Assembly: GCA_002731665.1 (NCBI GenBank)
Contig: PCCJ01000105.1
Span: 1-10,081, forward strand
Origin: Actinomycetota bacterium
GTDB lineage: Bacteria > Actinomycetota > Acidimicrobiia > Acidimicrobiales > Poriferisodaliceae
DNA: 10,081 bases
Direction of reading: 5' to 3'
Below, one piece after another: positions 1 through 6,482 of this stretch. Position 1 is the stretch's first letter. Every line of letters starts with the position of its first letter. Under the pieces are notes generated by a model, which saw only the letters and a list, made by a program, of their open reading frames with translations, did no database searches and was not told where the DNA came from. The position numbers were made by a program, and so were the translations under genes.

Positions 1-1
1 A

Positions 2-163
2 ATTATGAGCAGTGGCCATTTTTGTTGCCAGGAACAAGTAATAGAGTACCTTTTTTTAAAATTAGCACATTTTAAAGCGCCAAAGGTTGTCGGTTTGACC
101 GAGTTACCAAAAACCTCGACCGGATAAGTACGGGAATTTGCGTTAAGAGAATTAGCTACGTGA
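2..163 (+). pseudogene. C-terminal remnant of an AMP-forming acyl-CoA synthetase/ligase, nonsense-interrupted
   Basis: Reading the frame that starts at base 2 gives a segment containing LAHFKAPKVV (62-91) and then ELPKTSTG (101-124). This is the C-terminal subdomain signature of acyl-CoA synthetases of the ANL superfamily (typically LAxFKxPK...LPKTxTGKxxKxxLRE). The codon after TSTG is TAA (125-127), at the place of the invariant Lys that catalyses adenylation. After this stop the same frame continues as VREFALRELAT and ends at TGA (161-163), as the family tail would. One base change from AAA would give TAA. Other positions also look eroded: GHFCC before the helix, and a Gly where a Phe is usual before LTELPK. 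The rest of the gene lies left of the window. It could be a sequencing error in a live gene, but the family assignment of the tail is fairly secure. Confidence 0.72.
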
Positions 164-318
164 CTCTGAACTAGCGACGAATGGGCTGTAAACCTAAAGA
201 ACAGTAGATGTCGTCGATTCTAATTGATTATATGACGGTCTCCGGCCCCGGAATTCGGGATTACCGCTAAGACACTCACTACACCATCAAACTATTCAAA
301 ATTTATTTTGCTTAAGGC
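164..318. other. Intergenic stretch between the synthetase remnant and the esterase gene
   Basis: This stretch lies between two converging genes. I see no recognisable gene, tRNA or strong terminator in it. An ATG at 208 opens only 20 codons with no family resemblance. A short dyad CCCG...CGGG around 247-259 has only 4 bp arms and no T tract. Confidence 0.4.
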
Positions 319-1812
319 CTACTCGCACGAAAAGCTCGATTCGTCGTTTGGATCGCCCTTACCCTTAAATGATGCAGTCTGAGGATAGGGACAGATCGGT
401 CGCGTCCTGAATATAGTGCCGTCTTTTTCGAGCTGGAGCGATAAGAGTCGTTCAGGTGCTTTGCCATCTTCGACCCAGGCTCGGATTGCTTCGAGCCAAT
501 CTGCTCGGTCGGGTCCGGGGCCACCGCCACAGTGGAACATACCCGGCAACATATAGAGCCTCGAGTATTCCTGGATGTCGGGGTCGGCGATAGTCAATTT
601 GTTGTAATAATCAACGGTTCCTAGCGCGGTGATCAGATGATCGGACCACCCGGTCCAAAAGATAATCTTTCCATCGCGTTTCTTGAATTCAGACAGATCG
701 AGGCTGGTGGCATCGAGCATCGCGCTGACCTTCGCAACGTCTTGCTTCCAATTCGCGAAATCATAATCCCTGTAGTCCCAATTCGGATCGCTGAAAACGA
801 AGTTCTGGTAGAAGTCGATGGCAAATTTACTACTAGGACTCAGCCCGTCTGGTCCGAGCATCGATCGTTCCCAGCCGCCCGGATTGTGCTCGCCACCGTA
901 GGGAAAACCTGCAAAAACCCGTCGGCCGTCTATGACCGGCGCATCGTAGATCGCCTTGATCGCGGTAAGTTGCTCCTTCGTCACGCAATCGCCACCTCCA
1001 TTGCCTTCGCATTTCGGCAGGTCGTCTGGCACAAATGGACAATCACGCGGATCTGTCAGGATGCCATCGACAACCCCGTCGCGCGAATCACACGCAGCAA
1101 TGATCCTTGTACCCAGAAGTTCCAGATTCGCTCTGGTTAAAACAGATACCCTCGTGTCTCCATCGGGATACATCTTTTGTAGTGTCCGGATTTGCCCGGC
1201 CCTAAATCCGGGCCAATCGTAGGCGGGCGCACCGGCGACAAGCCCATCGAAGTCTTCTGGATAGCGTTGGGTCTCCATCATTGCTTGCCCGCCACCGCGC
1301 GAACAACCCACGAAATAGGAGTATTCCGGGGCGCCTCCATAGTAACGCTCGATGATCGCTTTAGCAGTAACGGCGGTAAGATGGACGGCTCGATGACCAA
1401 AGTTCTCTTGCCGCTCGATGTTGTTCAATGCCCAACTACCGTCGACGTATGAGCTCACATGCCCGGTGTCGGTGCCTACCGTTGCATAGCCGCGTTCGAG
1501 CGCTCCGGGTCCGGAGCCGTACGCGAGCGCCTGGTTTTGAATCGATCCGACGTAAGCACCGCCTCCGCCCATCATGAAGCGGCCATTCCACTGGTTAGGC
1601 AACAGCAACTCGAAGTTTATCTCCTTCTCTATAACACCTACTACCTTGCAGTGCAGGGTGCCGTTGTCTACAGTTTCCGCCGTCTTGATGAGTGTATCTT
1701 GGGGTAAGAACGAGACCAGATCCGCGCAAGCCTCGTTAGCATAGGACTGTCCAGCTAATAGGCCGAAGACGCTTAACACAATTCCTGCGGCCACCCTAAT
1801 GATCGATCTCAT
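319..1812 (-). CDS. Secreted tannase / feruloyl esterase family hydrolase
   Basis: Serine esterase of the tannase/feruloyl-esterase family (497 aa, normal length), expected to hydrolyse ester bonds, often of aromatic acids such as gallate, ferulate or phthalate-type esters. Residues 1-25 form a Sec signal peptide (basic start, hydrophobic core, SYA before the likely cleavage), so it acts in the periplasm or outside. The complete CS-D-HC signature is visible: Cys170-Ser171 in GCSRGG (nucleophile), Asp391 in GWSDHLI, and His427-Cys428 in MFHCGG. In this family the two Cys form a disulfide that ties Ser and His together. The segment 241-258, CDSRDGVVDG...C, matches the family's calcium-binding loop in the lid. 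The ATG at 1812 is supported by AGGGA five bases upstream. The substrate cannot be read from the sequence. The gene is monocistronic and divergent from the NRDE-SDR operon. Confidence 0.93.
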   Translation of the reverse strand: MRSIIRVAAGIVLSVFGLLAGQSYANEACADLVSFLPQDTLIKTAETVDNGTLHCKVVGVIEKEINFELLLPNQWNGRFMMGGGGAYVGSIQNQALAYGSGPGALERGYATVGTDTGHVSSYVDGSWALNNIERQENFGHRAVHLTAVTAKAIIERYYGGAPEYSYFVGCSRGGGQAMMETQRYPEDFDGLVAGAPAYDWPGFRAGQIRTLQKMYPDGDTRVSVLTRANLELLGTRIIAACDSRDGVVDGILTDPRDCPFVPDDLPKCEGNGGGDCVTKEQLTAIKAIYDAPVIDGRRVFAGFPYGGEHNPGGWERSMLGPDGLSPSSKFAIDFYQNFVFSDPNWDYRDYDFANWKQDVAKVSAMLDATSLDLSEFKKRDGKIIFWTGWSDHLITALGTVDYYNKLTIADPDIQEYSRLYMLPGMFHCGGGPGPDRADWLEAIRAWVEDGKAPERLLSLQLEKDGTIFRTRPICPYPQTASFKGKGDPNDESSFSCE

Positions 1813-1891
1813 ATCTTCCCTAGCTTGTTTGTCGATAATTTACAGCCATCCATGCTTCTCGAACTCTGACTGTCTGCGGTTTCGCTAGTGA

Positions 1892-1900
1892 AGTATAGCA
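1892..1900 (-). promoter_or_regulatory. Extended -10 promoter for the esterase gene
   Basis: On the minus strand TGC-TATACT forms an extended -10 (TGn plus a 5-of-6 match to TATAAT), about 80 bases before the esterase ATG. No good -35 is found 16-18 bases upstream, which extended -10 promoters can lack. It is the best promoter candidate for this gene. Confidence 0.45.
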
Positions 1901-2110
1901 CTCATGCTTTTTTAGGATTTTCCAATCATGCCCACGATCTTCCTACGCTACGCCAATAGCGATGCGCTCGCACACATTCTAGGCATCCCTCCAACAGCCA
2001 TCCGCGAAACAAAATGATCAGGCCGGTCAAAAAATAATGCCTTTTCACTAAAAGAAATCAGTATTCACCAAACATATCCAGGTTTTAGCGATGTGTGTTG
2101 CGACAGTAGC

Positions 2111-2119
2111 TGGTAAAAT
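2111..2119 (+). promoter_or_regulatory. Possible extended -10 for the NRDE-SDR operon
   Basis: TGG-TAAAAT is a TGn extended -10 with a 5-of-6 match to consensus. Transcription would start near 2126, leaving a very short leader that barely includes the GGAGAG ribosome-binding site, so the true promoter may lie further upstream. Confidence 0.28.
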
Positions 2120-2141
2120 AAACGTCGGAGAGAATTTATAA

Positions 2142-2888
2142 ATGTGTTTGATCCTGTTCAGCTACCGCCCCGATTCAAAGCGGCCCTTAGTCATAGCGGC
2201 AAATAGGGACGAGATCCACGCCCGCGCCTCAAGGAGCGCCCATTTCTGGGATGACCAACCCTTGATTCTTGCAGGCAGAGATTTAGTGGCAGGCGGTACC
2301 TGGATCGGTTGTAATCGCGAGGGACGTTTTGCGGCACTGACTAATTTTTCAGGTGAAGACGACCCAGAAAATCCAATCTCCAGAGGCGGGCTAGTCCACA
2401 ATTTTCTTGCTGGCAACCTGACTTCAATCGAATACGCCAACAGCATACAAAAAGAGGCTTATGCAGGGTTTAACCTGTTGGTCTGGGATCGAAGAGATCT
2501 AGTGTATACATCCAACAAAGCCAAAACACAGATCTTGGGGCACGGAAATTATGGATTGAGTAATGCGGAGTTAGGTGCCTCCTGGCCCAAATGCATTGAC
2601 GGAAGAGAAAATCTCGCCCGACTAGTCGACCAAGGTTTTACTGAAGAGGACCTGGTTAGGCTCCTAGCAGATCAGCAGATCGCACCAGACGAACGTCTCC
2701 CTAAGAGAGATAGGCCGATCGAAATGGAGAGAAAATTTGCGCCCTGTTTCATAAAGGATTCTCATTACGGCACCAGAGCCAGCACCGTAATCATTCTGAC
2801 AACAACAAAACTTCAATTCCTAGAACAAAGTTACTTAGCAGATGGCGTCGAGGCTACTCGACAGACCTTTGAACTAGACATAGGATAA
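2142..2888 (+). CDS. NRDE (TANGO2) family protein
   Basis: A 248-residue cytoplasmic protein of the NRDE/TANGO2 family. It starts MCLILF, with the family's conserved Cys2, and carries the name-giving Asn-Arg-Asp-Glu motif at residues 21-24 in AANRDEIHARAS. The GGTWIG segment and the NFSGED region are also typical, and the length fits the family. Cys2 at the mature N-terminus has led to suggestions of an Ntn-hydrolase-like fold. The eukaryotic homologue TANGO2 has been linked to haem or lipid/CoA metabolism, but the bacterial role is unknown. The ATG at 2142 has GGAGAG about nine bases upstream. The stop is 35 bases before the SDR start with no terminator between, so the two are probably co-transcribed. 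No signal peptide or membrane segment is visible. Confidence 0.92.
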   Translation: MCLILFSYRPDSKRPLVIAANRDEIHARASRSAHFWDDQPLILAGRDLVAGGTWIGCNREGRFAALTNFSGEDDPENPISRGGLVHNFLAGNLTSIEYANSIQKEAYAGFNLLVWDRRDLVYTSNKAKTQILGHGNYGLSNAELGASWPKCIDGRENLARLVDQGFTEEDLVRLLADQQIAPDERLPKRDRPIEMERKFAPCFIKDSHYGTRASTVIILTTTKLQFLEQSYLADGVEATRQTFELDIG

Positions 2889-2923
2889 TTGGACAGACTG
2901 GCAAACATAAATAGGGACGATTC

Positions 2924-3709
2924 ATGGACACTTCACTCAACGGCAGAACCGCCTTAATCACAGGAGGCAGTCTAGGTTTGGGACTTGCAATGGCAAAGTC
3001 TTTTTACTCAGAGGGGGCAAAAGTGGCGATTATCGCCAGACGACAAGAGCCCATCAACGAGGCGGTCATCGAGATATCCAAGCTTTCTGGAGACGGCAGC
3101 ATCATGGGCATTAGTTGCGACGTCACCGACGCGGAATCTGTCTCCAGTATGCACTCGCAAGTCACGAAGGAATTCGGCGGTACAGACATCCTCGTGAACA
3201 ACGCAGGCCAAGCCGCAGGGAAACCGTTTCCGCTGATCAGCGATGAGGAGTGGCAGGCTGACCTCGATCTCACGCTGATGGCCGCTATAAGGCTCTCTAG
3301 GCTCGTTTGGCAAAACATGGAGTCGCAAAAATGGGGCCGCATCATCAACCTGCTGAACGTCTTTGCCAAAACACCAGACGCGAATACAGCGCCCACCTCT
3401 ATCAGCCGCGCCGCGGGAATGGCCTTAACCAAGGTCCTATCAGCCGAAGGCGCGCCTAACAACATATTGGTCAACGCATTATTGATCGGTTCGATCAAGA
3501 GCGACCAGATCGTCAGGAGATACAACGATCTCAATCCCGAGGAAAGTTTCGATGAGTTCGTCGCAAAGGCCGGCGCACGATTACCGATGGGCCGAATGGG
3601 GGAAGCAGAAGAATGCGCCAACACCGCCTTATTCCTAGCGAGCGACGCTTCCTCTTATCTGACCGGTTGTGCCATAAACATGGACGGCGGTCTAAGTAAG
3701 GTACCCTAA
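2924..3709 (+). CDS. SDR-family oxidoreductase with non-canonical catalytic residues
   Basis: A classical-length (261 aa) short-chain dehydrogenase/reductase with a Rossmann fold. The cofactor motif is TGGSLGLG (13-20), followed by Arg39-Arg40 at the end of the second strand (suggesting NADP(H) rather than NAD), CDV at 65-67 and NNAG at 92-95. The usual catalytic set is absent: the Ser position after GRIIN is Asn145, and the YxxxK motif reads TSISR, with Thr158 in place of Tyr and Arg162 in place of Lys. The 13-residue Ser-to-Tyr spacing is kept, so the alignment is secure. From memory, a clade of SDR proteins shares the PTSxSRAAG pattern, so this is probably subfamily-specific and not decay. 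The reaction and substrate are unknown. The start at 2924 has AGGGA six bases upstream. It is probably the second gene of an operon with the NRDE gene and ends just before a strong terminator. Confidence 0.9.
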   Translation: MDTSLNGRTALITGGSLGLGLAMAKSFYSEGAKVAIIARRQEPINEAVIEISKLSGDGSIMGISCDVTDAESVSSMHSQVTKEFGGTDILVNNAGQAAGKPFPLISDEEWQADLDLTLMAAIRLSRLVWQNMESQKWGRIINLLNVFAKTPDANTAPTSISRAAGMALTKVLSAEGAPNNILVNALLIGSIKSDQIVRRYNDLNPEESFDEFVAKAGARLPMGRMGEAEECANTALFLASDASSYLTGCAINMDGGLSKVP

Positions 3710-3728
3710 AAACTTCCAGCGGAGAATT

Positions 3729-3758
3729 AAAAAAGGGAGGTTTAACCTCCCTTTTTTT
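3729..3758. terminator. Bidirectional Rho-independent terminator
   Basis: Perfect hairpin: GGGAGGT (3735-3741), loop TTA, ACCTCCC (3745-3751), flanked by six A on the left and seven T on the right. It gives a T tract after the stem on both strands, so it can end both the NRDE-SDR transcript (+) and the first receptor transcript (-), which converge here. Confidence 0.9.
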
Positions 3759-3776
3759 ACAAGCTAATTCCGGCCA

Positions 3777-6266
3777 TTAGTTTGTTAGGTTATGAGTCAA
3801 AGTAAGCCCAAAACGTCTCGGCTCTGACGGATATATTGTCGTAGAACCCAAATCAGGCAAGATCGGATCTCCATACCTGTCGGTAGTACTACCGTCGATC
3901 AAAGTTTCGCTAGGCAGATCTAGCGCCCCTCGGAAGTACTCCTCATCGGTCAGATTGGTACCCCATATGGTGACACTGGTCCTACCGTTAGCCAGACTCC
4001 AGACAAAACGCGCATCCAGCAAACCGTAAGAGTCCTGCCTGGACGTATCATGCGATTGCAGTGTAGAGAAAGTCCTGCCTCTATAGGACCAACCCACCAT
4101 CGAGGTTAGGTTGGCACCGCTGTCCATCGGAATTTCGTAAGCCGCATGCACGCTCCAGTTGGAGGGTGAACCCCTGACAAAGTCGATGTGCGAATAATCC
4201 AACAGTGCTGTCTGCGTCTCTTGAGTCAAAGGATCGTATCCAACCACATCTTCCACAGTAAACTCGTCATACAAACCATGAAGGTAACCGTAGGATCCGG
4301 TGATATAAAGATTAGCGATCGGCGTCCACTGGAAATCCAGCTCGACACCACTCAAACTCGCTTTCTGTGCGTTGATAATATCCGCAGTAGGCTGTCCCTG
4401 AACCAATCGGCTAACCGTTATCTGTTGATTCTCGTAGTCCGTCTGGAAAATATTCCAGTTGAGCTGCAGGGTGTTGTCCAGCATTTGGCTCTTCATACCG
4501 ATCTCCCAGTTATCTGAGATCTCGGGTTCGAATCGCTTCATCCGGATATCACCGTTCATACCGCCCGAGCTATAACCCCTCGCAAAACTCGCGTAGACCA
4601 TGACGTCGTCGCTCATCTTGTAGTTGGCGATTACCCTTGGAGTCGCTCGACCATAACTTAGCTTCTGGTCACAATATTCCATCGTGGCCGCGCCATTTGC
4701 GTCGACAGGCATACCAGGACACAAGTTGCCGGCATCAAAACCGCCTCCCACCAAAAAGTTATACCGTCTGAATTCACGCGTGTCCTTCGTATATCGATAG
4801 CCCGCCGTCACCGACCAGTCATCGTCAATATCATATGTTGCCTCGGCAAAGGCCGCATAAGAACTGTTGGTGGCATGGGTTTCCTGGTCCCGGCCAATCG
4901 CCGCCTTTGAGATGGTAAAAAGATCGCCAAATGTGGCGCCCGGATAAATCTCTGCGCCCGGCCCCATCGGGACGGCGAACAAAACCGCATCTTCTTCGAC
5001 TGTCGATGCGTCAACACCCCGGTAAGCCGGAACACTTAGCGTCTGAGTCGCGCTCTCCCAGAACCAATAAGCTCCCACTGTATAAGCGAGCTTTCCGTCC
5101 ATCGCATCACTGTCAATCCTGAATTCTTGCGACACCTGCTCATAGGGTTCTCTTGGCTTATTGTAGTCTTTTAAGACTTCTAAACTATTGGAAGGCCCTC
5201 CAACGAAATCCGTACCCCAACCCCAGGACTCGCTCAACATCTCCATACTGCGAGTTGCAGTAATAGAAGTAAGCGTACCCCAGTCCATGTCCCAACTTAC
5301 ATCCAGCGATAAATGCCGAACATCCGCTTCAGAGGCGTTAGGATCGTTATCGTTAGACAAGTAGTAATCATCAACAGGAGTACACGCTGCTGCCAAATTA
5401 TCTAATCTGCCAGCGATCGCGGCCAACCCATTTAGTCCAGAAGTGGGGCTGTAGCCAATACACTTGCCAAGACTCGCCGTCTCTCGCGCACCAAAGTATT
5501 CGGCAGTCAACATCGCCTCTAAGGTATCTGTCGGTGTCCACAGCAATTTAGCTCTGGCTGATTTTGAGTCCGTCTCGTTCCACTTACGACCCGAACGATC
5601 TTTCATCCAACCATCGTCTCGGCGCGTCTGCATCGAAAAGCGTCCGCTCAACACCCCCTCTATCAAGGGCATATTTAACAGTGCGTCAGTCGTAACTTGA
5701 CCTTGGTTTCCGGCACCGAAACGCACCTTTCCCTCGAACTCATCTGTTGGATCTTTGGTGATCACGTGAACTAGTCCCGCCGTCGTATTTCGGCCGAAAA
5801 GCGTACCCTGCGGTCCCCTCAACACCTCGACGCGCTCTATATCAAACAAATCAAACACCGAGCCTTGAGGACGGCCTAAATACACACCGTCTAAATAGGT
5901 TCCCACCTTCGGGTCCTGGGTTGGGCCCCAGTTTACCTGACCGATACCGCGCAAAAATACCTGCGCGGCGCCGCTATTTGATATTGAATCGACGAAAGCC
6001 AAATTCGGCGTCACTTGCTCGATATTTTGAATTTCTGTGATTCCTCTTTCTTCTAAATAATCACTGGACAACGCGCTGATCGGAATCGGCACGCTCTGCG
6101 CAGTTTCTTCTCTCCTACGAGCGGTCACCACGACCTCCTCGATGCCCACGGACGTTTCATCCGCGTTTGCTTTTTGCGGCATCATCGCGACCCCACCAGA
6201 AGTGAGACCCGCGACCACACCCATCAAAACTGAAAGCGAAAACCCATCGAATAATTTCGATTTCAT
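3777..6266 (-). CDS. TonB-dependent outer-membrane receptor (paralogue A)
   Basis: An 829-residue receptor that imports a ligand across the outer membrane using TonB-ExbBD energy. In order: signal peptide ending ANA (about 1-35), TonB box within IEEVVVTARR (42-51), plug domain about 55-170 with LRGIGQVNWGP, VEVLRGPQGTLFGRNTTAG and VHVIT, then a 22-strand beta-barrel to the C-terminus. Two Cys pairs (269/295 and 516/532) sit in likely extracellular loops. A longer reading from 6311 adds 15 residues, but the start at 6266 is preferred: GGGGAAA lies at 6271-6277, and the paralogue begins with the same MKS-LFD-FSL at its own GGGGAAA. The protein ends GLTLTHNLTN and not in an aromatic residue. The ligand is unknown; the plug resembles receptors for siderophores and for aromatic or carbohydrate compounds alike. 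It is transcribed alone between two terminators. Confidence 0.93.
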   Translation of the reverse strand: MKSKLFDGFSLSVLMGVVAGLTSGGVAMMPQKANADETSVGIEEVVVTARRREETAQSVPIPISALSSDYLEERGITEIQNIEQVTPNLAFVDSISNSGAAQVFLRGIGQVNWGPTQDPKVGTYLDGVYLGRPQGSVFDLFDIERVEVLRGPQGTLFGRNTTAGLVHVITKDPTDEFEGKVRFGAGNQGQVTTDALLNMPLIEGVLSGRFSMQTRRDDGWMKDRSGRKWNETDSKSARAKLLWTPTDTLEAMLTAEYFGARETASLGKCIGYSPTSGLNGLAAIAGRLDNLAAACTPVDDYYLSNDNDPNASEADVRHLSLDVSWDMDWGTLTSITATRSMEMLSESWGWGTDFVGGPSNSLEVLKDYNKPREPYEQVSQEFRIDSDAMDGKLAYTVGAYWFWESATQTLSVPAYRGVDASTVEEDAVLFAVPMGPGAEIYPGATFGDLFTISKAAIGRDQETHATNSSYAAFAEATYDIDDDWSVTAGYRYTKDTREFRRYNFLVGGGFDAGNLCPGMPVDANGAATMEYCDQKLSYGRATPRVIANYKMSDDVMVYASFARGYSSGGMNGDIRMKRFEPEISDNWEIGMKSQMLDNTLQLNWNIFQTDYENQQITVSRLVQGQPTADIINAQKASLSGVELDFQWTPIANLYITGSYGYLHGLYDEFTVEDVVGYDPLTQETQTALLDYSHIDFVRGSPSNWSVHAAYEIPMDSGANLTSMVGWSYRGRTFSTLQSHDTSRQDSYGLLDARFVWSLANGRTSVTIWGTNLTDEEYFRGALDLPSETLIDGSTTDRYGDPILPDLGSTTIYPSEPRRFGLTLTHNLTN

Positions 6267-6270
6267 AACA

Positions 6271-6277
6271 TTTCCCC
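6271..6277 (-). promoter_or_regulatory. Ribosome-binding site that decides the start of receptor A
   Basis: The minus strand reads TAGGGGAAATGTT before ATG at 6266. The same TAGGGGAAA stands before the start of receptor B (8980-8986). This conserved site supports the internal ATG over the upstream one at 6311. Confidence 0.75.
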
Positions 6278-6322
6278 TAGAACACAATTTTAGAAAAACA
6301 GCAAAACACAAATACCCAAAAG

Positions 6323-6334
6323 CTCCCTAGGGAG
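6323..6334. promoter_or_regulatory. Perfect 12-bp palindrome in the leader of receptor A
   Basis: CTCCCTAGGGAG is self-complementary and lies about 57 bases upstream of the receptor A start. It has no loop and is followed on the minus strand by a short TTTT, so it could be an operator or a leader element. It has no counterpart upstream of receptor B. The function is a guess. Confidence 0.25.
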
Positions 6335-6400
6335 GGTACGCACTAAAAAAATATTTGGTTTACTGCTGACGAGCGGAATGGTTGCAAAAGGAGCCGCGCT

Positions 6401-6406
6401 TGTCAA
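6401..6406 (-). promoter_or_regulatory. Possible -35 box of receptor A
   Basis: A perfect TTGACA (followed by AG) on the minus strand, 135 bases before the receptor A start. Receptor B has TTGACAAG at 139 bases before its own start. The -10 seventeen bases downstream (AACCAT) is poor, so the promoter call is tentative. Confidence 0.3.
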
Positions 6407-6432
6407 AGCAATTGACTCGACCGAAACAGCAA

Positions 6433-6460
6433 AAAAAAGGAGGCCTCAGCCTCCTTTTTT
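6433..6460 (-). terminator. Rho-independent terminator of receptor B
   Basis: Hairpin GGAGGC (6439-6444), loop CTCA, GCCTCC (6449-6454), extended by A-T pairs and flanked by eight A on the left, which become the T tract on the minus strand. It lies 22 bases after the receptor B stop, so receptor A needs its own promoter. It parallels the terminator after receptor A in position and form. Confidence 0.88.
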
Positions 6461-6482
6461 CTTCACAAGCTAATGATTGCCA

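Larger units (their letters stand above)
1813..2141. other. Divergent promoter region between esterase and NRDE genes
   Basis: This 329-base spacer separates two genes transcribed away from each other. It holds an extended -10 for each side (1892-1900 minus; 2111-2119 plus) and an imperfect 15-base dyad, TGATCAGGCCGGTCA, at 2015-2029 that could be an operator. An ATG at 1928 opens 29 codons but has only an AGGA ten bases ahead and resembles nothing I know. I see no RNA gene. Confidence 0.45.

Noticed and set aside
245..262. CCCG...CGGG hairpin as a terminator for the esterase gene
   Set aside because: The arms are only 4 bp and no T tract follows on either strand.
637..1140. Long open frame on the plus strand (167 codons) inside the esterase gene
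   Set aside because: It is antisense to a gene with an intact signal peptide and full catalytic motifs, and its translation shows no recognisable family.
1928..2017. 29-codon open frame in the esterase-NRDE spacer
   Set aside because: Only a weak, distant AGGA precedes it, it has no known resemblance, and it lies in what appears to be a divergent promoter region.
2015..2029. Imperfect dyad TGATCAGGCCGGTCA as an operator
   Set aside because: The symmetry is broken inside and it occurs only once; it is too weak to list as a separate site.
3004..3624. 206-codon open frame opposite the SDR gene
   Set aside because: Shadow of the SDR coding strand; the SDR frame carries clear family motifs and this one does not.
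6267..6311. Longer start for receptor A adding 15 residues
   Set aside because: The added residues precede a complete signal peptide, and the GGGGAAA site and the paralogue's start both point to 6266.
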